From Pseudomonadota bacterium (GTDB lineage: Bacteria; Pseudomonadota; Alphaproteobacteria; Rhizobiales; Xanthobacteraceae), in contig JAEWJH010000015.1 in NCBI GenBank assembly GCA_023386635.1, positions 1 to 64,000 on the forward strand: 64,000 nt of DNA, written 5' to 3'. This document shows positions 1 through 11,093 of this stretch, one piece after another. The translations under genes were made by a program, and so were the position numbers. The notes under the pieces were generated by a model. It had not been told where the DNA came from, searched no databases, and was given only the letters and a program-made list of their open reading frames with translations. Position 1 is the first letter of the stretch, and each line of letters begins with the position of its first letter.

Positions 1-744
1 GACATAGGGAATGAAGGTGAGCAGCCCGGCAACGAGGCCGATCAGCAGGCCGAAATTAAGCCCCGCCAGCGACAGACCGATCGCGTAGAACGCGCCGAGC
101 AGCAGGCACACCGCCGTCTGTCCGCGCACGAAGCCGGCGATGGCGGCGTCCACCTTGCGCGCGAGGTCGCGCACGGTGGGCCGGTGCTGCACCGGCACCC
201 AACCGTCCATGGTCGCGATCATCCGGTTCCAGTCGTAGAGGAAATAGAACGCGACGACCGGCGCGACCACCAGCAGCGAGAACAGCGAGATCAGCGACTG
301 CCCGCCCGACCACAGGCCGGCGAGGAAGGCGGTGATCCAGCCGGTGCCTTCCTTCACCAGATCCGACACGCCGACGGGGTTCTCGCCGCCGGTCATACCG
401 ACAATCTTCTGCAGCCAGGGATGCTGCGGATCGTTGAGCAACGCCTGCAGCTTGCCGACATATTCCGGCAGCTTCTGGATGAACGAGGTGAGCTGGCCAG
501 CGAACACCGGCACCACCGCCAGCACGATCACTGTAAAAGCCAGCACCACCAACGTCACTGCGATCAAAGCACCGATCATGCGGTTGATGCGCATGCGTTC
601 GAGCCAGTCGACCATCGGCCGCAGCAGATAAGCGATGCCGAAGCCGGCGACGAATGGCAGCAGGATCGGGCTCAACAGCCACAGCAGCGCGATCAGCACC
701 AGCAGCGCCACGCTCCAGAACACCATCTGTCCTTGCAGGGTCAT
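1..744 (-). CDS. AI-2E family (PerM/YdiK-type) membrane transporter, C-terminus cut by window edge
   Basis: The frame opens at an ATG at 744 and runs without a stop to base 1, so 248 N-terminal residues are visible and the rest lies outside the window. Hydrophobic segments lie near residues 8-40, 58-82, 149-171 and 210-248. The long extramembrane stretch (about 83-148) between helices 2 and 3 is typical of the AI-2E/PerM family of putative exporters. Family substrates are poorly defined, and the AI-2 name does not prove autoinducer transport. It lies on the same strand as the CDP-alcohol phosphatidyltransferase, 62 bp downstream of its stop, so the two may be cotranscribed. The family call is secure; the substrate is unknown. 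Confidence 0.85.
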   Translation of the reverse strand, partial: MTLQGQMVFWSVALLVLIALLWLLSPILLPFVAGFGIAYLLRPMVDWLERMRINRMIGALIAVTLVVLAFTVIVLAVVPVFAGQLTSFIQKLPEYVGKLQALLNDPQHPWLQKIVGMTGGENPVGVSDLVKEGTGWITAFLAGLWSGGQSLISLFSLLVVAPVVAFYFLYDWNRMIATMDGWVPVQHRPTVRDLARKVDAAIAGFVRGQTAVCLLLGAFYAIGLSLAGLNFGLLIGLVAGLLTFIPYV

Positions 745-806
745 CGGACCTTTCCGGTCTTCGTCACATTCTGGTCGGCACGATCACCGAACCATTCACC
801 GGCACT

Positions 807-1355
807 TCATTGACCTGCCGGCGTCGTGGAATTCATGTGGCGCACCCACTCGGCGAGATAGGCCGCGATCGACAGCAGAGTGAGCGCTGCGACCGCGAGC
901 ATCAGCCCCACCCGCAGCGGCTCGATGGTGAAGCCGAAGCCGAGCGAGGCCAGCACCAGACAGGCGAACAGGATCTGCGCCGCGGTGTTGAACTTCGACA
1001 CCCACAGCGGCTTCATCCGGATCGGGCTGCCCATCAGCCACGAGAGGATCACCGCGCCGATGATCATGATATCGCGGGACACCACCAGAATGACCAGCCA
1101 GCGCGGAATCGCGCCGCTGATGCCCAGGGTGACATAGATCGAGACGATCAGCGCCTTGTCGGCCAGAGGATCGAGATAGGCGCCAAGTTCGCTGGTCTGA
1201 CGCAGGCGCTTGGCCAGGAACCCGTCCACCGCGTCGCTGACCCCGGCCGCCACGAACAGCGCGAAGGCGATGAGCATGGCGCCCGAGGCAATGGCCCAGA
1301 CCACGACCGGGACCAGCAGGATGCGCCCCAGCGTAATAACATTCGGAATGGTCAA
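807..1355 (-). CDS. CDP-alcohol phosphatidyltransferase (PgsA-like)
   Basis: An integral membrane enzyme that transfers a phosphatidyl group from CDP-diacylglycerol to an alcohol; PgsA itself uses glycerol-3-phosphate. Reading from the TTG at 1355 gives 182 residues beginning MTIPNVITLGR, the usual start of the family. The family motif D-x2-D-G-x2-A-x9-G-x3-D-x3-D is present with D41, D44, G45, A48, G58, D62 and D66; lysine 49 stands where arginine is common. An upstream in-frame ATG at 1481 would overlap the start of divergent purM and add 42 unconserved residues, so the TTG is preferred. It may be a second PgsA-type enzyme rather than the housekeeping one, so no symbol is given. Confidence 0.82.
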   Translation of the reverse strand: MTIPNVITLGRILLVPVVVWAIASGAMLIAFALFVAAGVSDAVDGFLAKRLRQTSELGAYLDPLADKALIVSIYVTLGISGAIPRWLVILVVSRDIMIIGAVILSWLMGSPIRMKPLWVSKFNTAAQILFACLVLASLGFGFTIEPLRVGLMLAVAALTLLSIAAYLAEWVRHMNSTTPAGQ

Positions 1356-1455
1356 CGCACGGCCCCGGCTCGCTCTTCTGACCTGAGTATATCGGCGTTC
1401 CGGCCATTGCGTGCAATGCGATTTCGCCGTACGACCCCGACAAACGAGGGCAACC

Positions 1456-2526
1456 ATGGCGGAACAGGGGCGCGGCCTCACCTATGCGCAGGCCGGTGTC
1501 GATATCGACGCCGGAAACCGCATGGTCGACCTGATCAAGCCACTGGTGCGTGCGACCGCGCGCCGCGGCGCCGATGCCGAAATCGGCGGATTCGGCGGTC
1601 TATTCGACCTCAAGCGCGCAGGCTTCACCGACCCGGTGCTGGTCGCCGCCACCGACGGTGTGGGCACCAAGGTCAAGATCGCCATCGAGACCGGCCGGCA
1701 CGAGACCATCGGCATCGACCTCGTCGCCATGTCCGTAAACGACCTCGTGGTCCAGGGCGCCGAGCCGCTGTTCTTCCTCGACTACTTCGCCTGCGGCAAG
1801 CTCGACCCGCAGATGGGCGCGGCCGTGGTCGCCGGCGTCAGCGCCGGCTGCCGTGATGCCGGCTGCGCGCTGATCGGCGGCGAGACCGCGGAAATGCCCG
1901 GCGTCTATCAGGGTGGCGATTACGACCTCGCCGGCTTCGCGGTCGGCGCGGCGGAGCGCGGCGCGTTGCTGCCGCGCACGGACATCGCCGCCGGCGACGT
2001 CGTCATCGGCATCGCCTCCTCCGGGGTGCACTCGAACGGCTATTCGCTGGTGCGCAAGGTCGTCGACGTGAGCGCGCTCGCGTGGGAATCACCGGCTCCC
2101 TTCGACCCGTCGCGGTCGCTCGGCGAAGCGGTGCTCACCCCGACCCGCATCTATGTGAAGTCGTGCCTCGCGGCGATCCGCGAGACCGGCGCGGTGAAGG
2201 GCCTCGCCCATATCACCGGCGGCGGCTTCCCCGACAACATTCCGCGCGTGCTGCCGGACGGGCTCGGCGCCGCCATCGACCTGACGCGCGTGCCGGTCCT
2301 GCCGGTGTTCAAGTGGCTCGCCAAGGCCGGCAATATCGCCGAGACCGAACTGCTGCGCACCTTCAACTGCGGCATCGGCATGATCGCGCTCGCCGCCGCC
2401 GATCAGGCGGACAAGGTGATCGCCGTGCTCAAGCGCGAAGGCGAAACCGCCTTCCCGATCGGCACCGTGACGACGGCCAAAGGCGAGAACCGCGTCACTT
2501 ATTCCGGCCATCTGGATCTCGCGTGA
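1456..2526 (+). CDS. purM: Phosphoribosylformylglycinamidine cyclo-ligase (AIR synthetase)
   Basis: Cytosolic purine enzyme that uses ATP to close FGAM into aminoimidazole ribotide. The 356-residue product has the normal length. The nucleotide and substrate motif ATDGVGTK is at residues 65-72, and the GGETAEMPG segment lies near residue 138. The ATG at 1456 is chosen because a purine-rich GAGGG lies 6 bp upstream; the frame is open further upstream but without family similarity. The stop overlaps the start of purN by 4 bp (GTGA), so the two are translationally coupled. The intergenic stretch shared with the divergent phosphatidyltransferase, about 100 bp, must hold both promoters. Confidence 0.97.
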   Translation: MAEQGRGLTYAQAGVDIDAGNRMVDLIKPLVRATARRGADAEIGGFGGLFDLKRAGFTDPVLVAATDGVGTKVKIAIETGRHETIGIDLVAMSVNDLVVQGAEPLFFLDYFACGKLDPQMGAAVVAGVSAGCRDAGCALIGGETAEMPGVYQGGDYDLAGFAVGAAERGALLPRTDIAAGDVVIGIASSGVHSNGYSLVRKVVDVSALAWESPAPFDPSRSLGEAVLTPTRIYVKSCLAAIRETGAVKGLAHITGGGFPDNIPRVLPDGLGAAIDLTRVPVLPVFKWLAKAGNIAETELLRTFNCGIGMIALAAADQADKVIAVLKREGETAFPIGTVTTAKGENRVTYSGHLDLA

Positions 2527-3119
2527 GCGGCACACGGCGCAAGCGCGTCGCGGTGCTGATCTCCGGCCGCGGCTCGAACATGGCGGCGTTGATCGAGGCG
2601 GCGAAGGCGCCCGACTATCCGGCCGAGATCGTGCTGGTGATGTCGAACGTGCCGGATGCCGGCGGGCTTGCCATCGCGCAAGCGAACAGCATCGCCACCT
2701 GCGTCGTCGACCACCGCGCCTTCGGCAAAGATCGCAAAGCGTTCGAGCACGCGATGCAGGACGTGCTCATCGCTTACAAGACCGACATCGTCTGCCTCGC
2801 CGGCTTCATGCGGCTGCTGACGCCGTGGTTCGTCGGCCAGTGGCAAGGCCGCATGCTCAATATCCATCCGGCGCTGCTGCCGGCGTTCAAGGGCCTCGAC
2901 ACGCACGCCCGCGCGCTCGCGGCCGGCGCGACGCGGCACGGCGCGACGGTGCACTTCGTTGTGCCGGAAATGGATGCGGGTCCGATCGTCCTGCAGGGCG
3001 CCGTCGACGTGATGCCGACCGACACCGAAGCCGATCTCGCCGCGCGCGTGTTGACGGTGGAGCACCGCATCTACCCGGAGGCGCTCAAAATGCTGGCGGA
3101 AGGTCGCTGCAAGTTGTGA
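2523..3119 (+). CDS. purN: Phosphoribosylglycinamide formyltransferase (GAR transformylase)
   Basis: Transfers a formyl group from 10-formyl-THF to GAR in purine synthesis. Starting at the GTG at 2523, inside the purM stop, the product is 198 residues, normal for PurN. Residues 15-19 are GRGSN, the phosphate-binding loop. The catalytic trio is present as N113 and H115 in the NIHP segment and D151 in the EMDAGP segment. The open frame extends far upstream through purM, but the overlap start matches the family N-terminus (KRVAVLISG). It forms a two-gene operon with purM. Confidence 0.96.
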   Translation: MSGTRRKRVAVLISGRGSNMAALIEAAKAPDYPAEIVLVMSNVPDAGGLAIAQANSIATCVVDHRAFGKDRKAFEHAMQDVLIAYKTDIVCLAGFMRLLTPWFVGQWQGRMLNIHPALLPAFKGLDTHARALAAGATRHGATVHFVVPEMDAGPIVLQGAVDVMPTDTEADLAARVLTVEHRIYPEALKMLAEGRCKL

Positions 3120-3237
3120 ATTGCGGCATTCGGTCCCGGTCACAAGATCGTGCTTCGCTCCTGACCCCTGCACCCGAATGATATGAATCGCACCCGCGCC
3201 ACCGCCGGGGTGGCGAATCGGACAAGGGGGATTTGCC

Positions 3238-3684
3238 ATGAATGGGGGCGGGACGAAGCTGATGTTTCCGGGGCTTGCCGGATTCTACACACGCATGGAG
3301 CCGATCGCTTACGCGATCGTCCGCGTCGTGTTCGGCTGGATCATGATCATGCACGGCTGGCCGAAGTGGACCCGCGGCGCGGACGCCGTCGGCAATGCCT
3401 TCGCCACCAACTACGGGTTGCCGCGCAGCCTGGCCATGATCGCGATCTTTCTTGAAGTCGTCGGTGGCGCGGCGCTGATTGTCGGGCTGTTCACCCGCTT
3501 CTTCGCCTCGGCACTCGCGATCGAATTGCTGATCGCGATGTTCGCCGCGCACTGGGTCAAGGGGTTCTCGGTCGGCCAGGGCGGCTACGAATACGTCCTG
3601 TTCCTCGGCATCGTCTGCTTCATGATGGCGATCCGCGGCGGCGGCCGATATTCCGTCGACAATGCGATCGGCAAAGAACTGTAA
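3238..3684 (+). CDS. DoxX family membrane protein
   Basis: A 148-residue protein with about four hydrophobic helices, near residues 20-42, 62-84, 88-105 and 118-135. The VRVVFGWIMIMHGWPKW stretch near residue 28 and the EVVGGAALIVGLFTR stretch are characteristic of DoxX/DoxD-like small membrane proteins, which sit in the inner membrane and have been linked to thiol and redox stress. The ATG at 3238 has an AAGGGGG ribosome-binding stretch about 8 bp upstream. It stands alone after purN, followed by a palindromic repeat. The family is clear; the cellular role is not. Confidence 0.85.
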   Translation: MNGGGTKLMFPGLAGFYTRMEPIAYAIVRVVFGWIMIMHGWPKWTRGADAVGNAFATNYGLPRSLAMIAIFLEVVGGAALIVGLFTRFFASALAIELLIAMFAAHWVKGFSVGQGGYEYVLFLGIVCFMMAIRGGGRYSVDNAIGKEL

Positions 3685-3753
3685 AAGAAAAAGGCGAGTG
3701 GGCCATGAGAGCCCGATCAAAAACGCCTGAATTGCCAGTGCCTTTTCCACTCG

Positions 3754-3841
3754 GTCATGCCCGGGCTCGGCTCGGGCATCCCGCTTAGGTGGGCATGGTG
3801 CCTCCATTATCGGGATGGCCGGGACTTCGCCCGGCCATGAC
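3754..3841. repeat. Dispersed palindromic repeat, GTCATGCCCGGG type
   Basis: An 88-bp imperfect palindrome in the 3685-3899 gap. It opens with GTCATGCCCGGG and closes with CCCGGCCATGAC. Its left arm contains a second, smaller hairpin (ATGCCCG...CGGGCAT). Similar ends occur near 41345, 42444 and 49583, which makes this one member of a repeat family in intergenic DNA. Confidence 0.75.
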
Positions 3842-3899
3842 GGAAAAAATTGACCGTCGGGATCAAAGCCTGGAAAACGCGCACTACTCGGCCTGACGA

Positions 3900-5996
3900 T
3901 CAAGCCCGGCGTACCCACACCCGCGTATCGTGAACGGCGGCGCCGCCGTAAGGCGCGATCGCATCCGCACCGGTCAGCGTGTTGATGCCCTTCCCGTCGT
4001 CGTAGGCGGTGTTCGGCCAGATCGATTCCGCGATCGCCACGCCGCGCCGCACGCCGTCGAAGATTGTCGCGAAGAGCCGCACCTCGCCGCGCGCATTGCC
4101 GAGCACGACGCGATCGCCCTCGGCAATGCCGAGCGCCGCGGCATCGTCGGGATGCAGCATCACCGTCGGCCGCCCCTGCAGTTCGCGTGAGGTCGGCGTT
4201 TCGTTAAAAGACGAATTGAGGAACGCGCGAGCCGGCGAGGTCGCGAGCCGGAACGGATAATCGGCCGTCGCCTCCTCGACCACCGTCCAGTGGTCCGGCA
4301 GCGCCGGCATCCGATCATAAGGGCCGGCATTCCACGGGCTGCGGAACGGCACGCGCGGCCAGTCCGGCTTGAAGCGGAATTTGCCGTCCGGATAGGCGAA
4401 GCCGTCGAGATAATGCGCCGTTCTGAAATCCGGCTGCGCGTCGATCCATTTCCGGCTTTCGAGATTGTCGAGCGTGCCCCAGCCGGAGTGCCGCAGCGTC
4501 CAGTCGATGATCTCCCGCGACGTCATGTCGAAGCCGCGATGCTGCGCGCCGACGCGCTTTGCCAATCAGCAAATCACCTCGTGATTGGAACGGCATTCGC
4601 CCGGCGGTTCGACCAGCTTCGGTCCGAGCAGAATGTATTGATGCCCACCGCCCTGATAGAGATCGTCGTGCTCGGTGAACATGGTCGCCGGCAGCACGAC
4701 GTCGGCCATCTGCGCCGTCTCGGTCATCACCTGCTCGTGCACGCAGACGAACAAATCCTCGCGCGCGAAGCCGCGCTTCACTACGGTCTGGTCCGGCGCG
4801 ACAGAGACCGGATTGGTATTCTGGATCAGCAGCGCACCGACCGGCGGCCCATCGAACAGCGCCGCGCGATCGCCGGTGAGGATCGCTCCGATCCGCGACT
4901 GGTCGAGCACGCGGATCGACGGATCGACCACATCGAGCCCCTCTATCAGCGTCTTGTCCCAGTGGTAGATCGCCGCGTTGTTGTGGAACGCGCCGCCGCC
5001 CTCGTATTGCCATGCGCCGATCACCGTCGCGATGCTGCACGCCGCATGCATGTTCACAGCGCCGTTGCGCGAACGGGTGAAGCCGTAGCCGAGCCGGAAA
5101 AACGCGCGCTTGCGTTCGCCGATCAGCGCGGCGAATTCCTCGATGGTCTCGACCGGACAACCGGTGATCGCCGACGCCCAGGCCGGATCGCGCGTGCGCA
5201 GATGCGCTTCGAGTTCACGCGGCGCATCGGCGTAGCGATCAAGGTAATCCCAATCCGCATGGCCGTCGCGAAACAGACAGTGCATCACCGCGCAGGCGAG
5301 CGCGCCGTCGGTGCCGGGCCGCACCAGCACCGGCAGGTCCGCCTGCTCCATGGTGCCGTTCATGTAGACATCGACGGCGGCGATCCTGGCGCCGCGTTCT
5401 TTACGGGCGCGCACCGCATGGGTCATGACATTGACCTGGGTGTTCACCGGATTGGTGCCCCAGATCACCACCAGATCGGATTTCGCCATCTCGCGCGGAT
5501 CGCTGCCCGCGACCTTGCCCGTGCCGGCGGCAAAGCCGGTGTAGGCCGGGTTCACGCAGATGGTGGAATGGTAGCCGGAATATTTCTTGGCATGGCGCAG
5601 CCGGTGGATGCCGTCGCGCATCACCAGACCCATGGTCCCGGCGTAATAGTAAGGCCAGATCGCCTCGCTGCCGTGGCGCTGCTCCGCCTTCAGGAATTCT
5701 TCGGCGACGATGTCGAGCGCGTCATCCCAGGAGATGCGTTCGAACTGGCCGCTGCCCTTGGGCCCGGTCCGCCGTAGCGGATGGGTGACACGATGCGGGC
5801 TGTTGGCGCGCTCGGCATAGCGGCCGACCTTCGCGCAGACGACGCCGAGCGTGTAGTCGTTGTCCTTCGCGCCGCGCACGCGGCCGATGGTGCGGTCGTC
5901 GACGATTTCGATTTCGAGCGCACAGGTCGAGGGACAGTCGTGCGGACAGACAGATGCGCCGATGCGAATCTGCTCTCCCCGCACGAGCTTGTTCAT
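3900..5996 (-). pseudogene. Molybdopterin oxidoreductase (4Fe-4S, BisC/FdhA-like) interrupted by an in-frame TGA
   Basis: From the ATG at 5996 the frame codes 476 residues to a TGA at 4568-4566 and then continues in the same frame for 221 more residues to 3900. Together this is about 698 residues, the usual length of this family. Cys17, Cys21, Cys25 and Cys54 form the N-terminal 4Fe-4S site. Cys147, in a CVNPAYTG context, sits where family members carry the Mo-ligating Cys or Sec. The downstream piece contains the molybdopterin dinucleotide-binding C-terminal domain (LHPDDAAALGI near its middle). Flanking text reads NHEVIC-stop-LAKRVG, so only one codon is affected. The ATG at 4565 directly after the stop is probably an internal methionine-like codon read by chance (TTG in frame is also present). 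Either a nonsense mutation or a base-call error; the substrate is unknown. Confidence 0.75.
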
Positions 5997-6041
5997 AACC
6001 CTGCCCCGGTCCGCGCGAACGGACCGGACCTCTCGAGGTGA

Positions 6042-6815
6042 TTACTCCGCCGCGACCTTGTGCTGCTCGATGGCTGCAAGCCGCGACTTCCGCCACATCC
6101 CGCCGACCGCGACCACCAGGATCGCGCCGACGATGCCGCAGGCGATCTCGATCTTGTGCAGCATATCGGCCGCGAAGTTCGCGGAGAGATAGGTGTGCAC
6201 CACCGGATCGGTGGCGATCACCTCGCCGACGATCCAGCCGAGCAGCGCCGCACCGGCCCAGATCAGGATCGGGAACCGGTCGAGCAGCGACATGATCAGC
6301 GCGGCGCCCGCGACGATCAGCGGAATGCTGATGGCGAGGCCGAGGATCAGCAGCGCGGTGTTGTCGCCGGCGGCGGCGGCAATCGCGATCACGTTGTCGA
6401 GGCTCATGACGATGTCGGCGATGGCGACCATGCGCACCGCGCGCCAGAGGTGTTCGGCCGCCTCGGTTTCGCCCTCGTCCTCGTGCTCGGGGACGAGCAG
6501 CTTCACCGCGATGTAGAACAGCGCGATACCGCCGACGATCTTGAGGTACGGCAGCGACATCAGCGAGGCGATGACGACGGTGAAGACGACGCGCAGCAGG
6601 ACGGCGACGCCGGCGCCGAGGACCATGCCCCAGACGCGCTGACGCGGCGGCAGGCTGCGGCATGCCATCGCGATGACGACGGCGTTGTCGCCCGACAGCA
6701 GGATGTTGATCCACATGATCTTGAGCAGCGCGACCCAGAACGTCGCCTGCCCCATCTCGCTCCAGCCGTGAGAGAGCACCGCTCCCCAGGTGGACGGATC
6801 CATAATCGAACCCAC
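6042..6815 (-). CDS. TerC family membrane protein (YjbE-like, putative metal transport)
   Basis: A 257-residue integral membrane protein. The two internally repeated signatures NILLSGDNAVVIA (near 38) and DIVMSLDNVIAIA (near 134), each with an acidic residue and Asn inside a helix, define the TerC/YjbE group, whose members are linked to manganese export and tellurite resistance. A charged loop (EHEDEGETEAAE) separates the halves. The GTG at 6815 is chosen because GGGGAG lies 6 bases upstream; an ATG at 6803 is the alternative but is poorly spaced from that site. I see no Mn-sensing (yybP-ykoY) riboswitch structure in the short upstream gap, so regulation is not evident. Confidence 0.85.
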   Translation of the reverse strand: MGSIMDPSTWGAVLSHGWSEMGQATFWVALLKIMWINILLSGDNAVVIAMACRSLPPRQRVWGMVLGAGVAVLLRVVFTVVIASLMSLPYLKIVGGIALFYIAVKLLVPEHEDEGETEAAEHLWRAVRMVAIADIVMSLDNVIAIAAAAGDNTALLILGLAISIPLIVAGAALIMSLLDRFPILIWAGAALLGWIVGEVIATDPVVHTYLSANFAADMLHKIEIACGIVGAILVVAVGGMWRKSRLAAIEQHKVAAE

Positions 6816-6902
6816 TGTCGTCTCCCCGTTGTTTTTTATGCAGTATTTGGCGCGGGAGCCAATCTAGCGCCCGCGCCACACCGTGGCCAGCCGTCGAAAG
6901 AC

Positions 6903-7325
6903 TTAGCCGACGATCTCGTTGCCGGAGAAGAACTGGGCGATTTCCTTGGCGGCGGTGTCCGCCGCGTCGGAACCGTGCACCGAGTTCTCGCCCACCGACT
7001 TCGCATGCAGCTTGCGGATGGTGCCGTCGGCGGCCTTGGCCGGATCGGTCGCGCCCATGATCTCGCGATACTTGGCGATGGCGTTCTCGCCTTCGAGCAC
7101 CTGCACGACCACCGGGCCGGAGGTCATGAACTCGACGAGTTCCCCGAAGAACGGCCGCGCGCTGTGCACGGCATAGAACGTCTCGGCCTCTTTGCGGCTC
7201 ATGCGGATGCGCTTCTGCGCGACGATGCGCAGACCCGCCTTTTCGATGATCGCATTGACCGCGCCGGTCAGGTTGCGGGCGGTTGCATCGGGCTTGAGGA
7301 TCGAGAAGGTGCGCTCGAGCGCCAT
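6903..7325 (-). CDS. ndk: Nucleoside diphosphate kinase
   Basis: Exchanges the gamma phosphate between nucleoside tri- and diphosphates through a phosphohistidine. The product is 140 residues, the standard length, beginning [14 protein letters not shown]. The catalytic His117 sits in the conserved NSVHGSD motif, and the [15 protein letters not shown] segment is normal. The ATG at 7325 is preferred; the frame is open about 63 bases further upstream but without family similarity. It is likely monocistronic, with its own promoter in the gap shared with the divergent secreted-peptide gene. Confidence 0.96.
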   Translation of the reverse strand: MALERTFSILKPDATARNLTGAVNAIIEKAGLRIVAQKRIRMSRKEAETFYAVHSARPFFGELVEFMTSGPVVVQVLEGENAIAKYREIMGATDPAKAADGTIRKLHAKSVGENSVHGSDAADTAAKEIAQFFSGNEIVG

Positions 7326-7530
7326 GGGAACAGGTCCTTGTCTTGAGAATGAAGGGGGTGGTTCGGCGCGGCTTATAGCGGCCCCCACCGGGGGGCGGCA
7401 AGAAGCCCGAACGACAAGCCCGAAATCTCCTCCGGCCGGTTTGAACCTCGGGCGCGGCTGGCGCGACCAACAGGGGCAAGAAGTTCAATTCCAGGTTCAA
7501 GCCACCGCCCACCCCCGACAGGAGATCGTC

Positions 7531-7788
7531 ATGTTCCGCAAATCCCTCCTCGCCCTCGCCGCCGTCGCTGCCCTCGGCACTGCCGCGCTCGCACCCACCT
7601 CCGCCTCCGCCTGGCACCCCAAGCATGGCGGCTGGCACGGCCATCATCACGGCCATCACGGCTGGCACCGCGGCGTCGCCTTCGGCGTGTTCGGCCCGAC
7701 CTATGCCTATGGCGGCTGCGTCATGAAGAAGCGCTGGGTCGATACGCCCTACGGCACGCGGCTGCGCTGGGTTCGCGTCTGCTACTGA
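7531..7788 (+). CDS. Small secreted histidine- and glycine-rich protein
   Basis: Starting at the ATG at 7531, behind an AGGAG ribosome site, the product is 85 residues. Residues 1-27 form a clear signal peptide ending ASA. The mature part opens with a His/Gly/Trp-rich segment (residues 28-47, ten histidines) and ends with a more ordinary 35-residue tail that holds two cysteines (63 and 84), which could pair. Such peptides are common in Rhizobiales as uncharacterised periplasmic proteins. Metal binding through the histidine cluster is a reasonable guess but not shown. It lies between divergent ndk and the co-directional ABC-F gene. Confidence 0.7.
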   Translation: MFRKSLLALAAVAALGTAALAPTSASAWHPKHGGWHGHHHGHHGWHRGVAFGVFGPTYAYGGCVMKKRWVDTPYGTRLRWVRVCY

Positions 7789-7882
7789 TCGGCATTGCTT
7801 ATCGGCTGCCTGATCACACCCGGCACCCCGGCCGCTGCGGCCGAGGTTGCCTCGTGGGCGCGGCTCGGCCAAAAGGCGCGCC

Positions 7883-9772
<1,890 letters not shown>

Positions 9773-9790
9773 GGATCGGCTTATATAGCC

Positions 9791-9896
9791 GTCATTCCGG
9801 ACGTCGTGTGAAACACGGCGATCCGGAATCCAGCTCAGGAAACAATTTTCGGATGTCTGGATTCCGGGTTCGCGCTACGCGCGTCCCCGGAATGAC
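9791..9896. repeat. Nested palindromic repeat, GTCATTCCGG type
   Basis: A 106-bp element between the ABC-F gene and the convergent lipoprotein gene. The outer arms GTCATTCCGG (9791-9800) and CCGGAATGAC (9887-9896) are perfect inverted copies. An inner pair, ATCCGGAATCCAG and CTGGATTCCGG, is nested inside. It can fold into one long stem on either strand and could serve as a two-way transcription stop between the converging genes. Confidence 0.75.
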
Positions 9897-9911
9897 CGTC
9901 ATAGGCAAAGG

Positions 9912-10493
9912 TCAGCGCGCCGCAGTCTTCGGCGCGGTGTTGCGTTTCTTGCGCGGTGCCGGCTTCGGCTTTTCCGGCTGCGCCACGCCTTCGATCTCAG
10001 CGAGACGGCCGCCGCGGAAACGATAGATGCCGGGCCACGGGCCCTGCGTATACGTCAGCACTGCGGTGCGTTCGCCGCCGGCATTGGCGCCGAGATCGAC
10101 CTGCTGCGGCGAACCGGCGCGCTGCACCACCTGACATTCGGTCATGGTCAGCGCGATGCCGCCGGCAACTGTCGCCGCTGCCGGCAGGTCCGCGCCTGCC
10201 GGAGCGGCAGCCGCCGGCGCCGCTTCAGCCGGCGCAGCCGCGCAATGTCCGCTGGCGTCGACGAAATCCTCCGGCGTCACCTCGCGAAGCTGGCTCATAT
10301 TGGTCGCGGTCGACGGGGTCGCCCAATCCTGATTTTTGAAACCGGTGAACGGCTTCGAGAACCACTGTTCCGCACCCTGCGCCGAGAACATCTCGGAGTT
10401 GGAGCATCCGCCGAGCAGGGACGCCGCGCCGAGCAGCAGCGCGCCGGTCAGAATCCGGCGACGGGCCGTGCGATTGTTGCGATGCGTTCTCAC
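9912..10493 (-). CDS. Putative outer-membrane lipoprotein of unknown function
   Basis: Read from the GTG at 10493, the product is 193 residues with a lipoprotein signal: a basic n-region (RTHRNNRTARRR), a hydrophobic core and the lipobox LLGGC with Cys30. An earlier in-frame ATG at 10550 would add 19 residues before the basic region. The middle holds an Ala/Pro-rich low-complexity stretch (about residues 87-110), followed by a compact domain with ALTMTECQVVQRAG and a YRFRGGRLAEIEG end, and a basic tail. The layout resembles small SmpA/BamE-like folds, but similarity is too slight to name it. No operon partner is obvious. Confidence 0.7.
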   Translation of the reverse strand: MRTHRNNRTARRRILTGALLLGAASLLGGCSNSEMFSAQGAEQWFSKPFTGFKNQDWATPSTATNMSQLREVTPEDFVDASGHCAAAPAEAAPAAAAPAGADLPAAATVAGGIALTMTECQVVQRAGSPQQVDLGANAGGERTAVLTYTQGPWPGIYRFRGGRLAEIEGVAQPEKPKPAPRKKRNTAPKTAAR

Positions 10494-10628
10494 GCCAGAT
10501 GTCCCCACGCTGTATCCTTCACTCTCGTCCCTTGCGTGAGTGTGCAACAACCCGTGCTTTGCGTCAGCAAAAAGGCAGCCGCCACGGTTAACAGGGAAAC
10601 TCGGCCAATGGCCGAGACCGTTGAAAAA

Positions 10629-11081
10629 TCAGGCCTTCTTGACCCAGCGGCCGCTGTCGTCGGTTTGCCAGTAGGTTGCGTCGAACCCCTGCCCCTTGGC
10701 CGCGGTCCAGTGACCACGCGCCGCGGCCACCGCATCCGCGTCGTCACCGTCGAACATCAGCACGATGCGTTCATAGGAAGCCGCATCCTCCGGCAGGGCC
10801 GCGCCGTCGATGAGGAAGCGGACCTGCGCGGCATTGTCGTTGGCGGCATTGGCAGTAAGCAGAATCGGCTGTGCAGCGGCCTCGCCGTCGCGTGCCGAGC
10901 CATGCGGCAGAAAACTGTCGTCACGATAGGTCCACAGATGCGCGTCGAGCGCCTCAACGCGCTCGTCGGAACCCGCCTGCACGACGACGCGCCACCCGCG
11001 CTCCAGCGAACGCTCCAGCAGCGTCGGCAGGACGCGCTCGATGCTCTGCCCTTGCAGGTGATAGAAAAGAACTTCGGTCAT
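10629..11081 (-). CDS. holC: DNA polymerase III chi subunit
   Basis: A 150-residue protein starting MTEVLFYHLQGQSIE, the typical N-terminus of alphaproteobacterial HolC. Chi links the clamp-loader complex to single-strand binding protein at the replication fork. The motif RVVVQAGSDERVEALDAHLWTY carries the family signature; the central FLPHGSA segment and a hydrophobic IVLMFDG strand follow. In many relatives holC directly follows pepA; here two lipid-type genes lie between them. The assignment is firm on length and motifs. Confidence 0.92.
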   Translation of the reverse strand: MTEVLFYHLQGQSIERVLPTLLERSLERGWRVVVQAGSDERVEALDAHLWTYRDDSFLPHGSARDGEAAAQPILLTANAANDNAAQVRFLIDGAALPEDAASYERIVLMFDGDDADAVAAARGHWTAAKGQGFDATYWQTDDSGRWVKKA

Positions 11082-11093
11082 CGTCGCAGACGT

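Noticed and set aside
4566..4568. TGA in the molybdopterin oxidoreductase as a selenocysteine codon
   Set aside because: In formate dehydrogenases Sec is the Mo ligand in the N-terminal third; that position is Cys147 here. The TGA is at residue 477, and I see no convincing SECIS-like hairpin in the bases that follow.
4290..5777. 495-codon plus-strand frame antisense to the molybdopterin oxidoreductase
   Set aside because: The opposite strand carries clear family motifs in its own frame; this frame has none.
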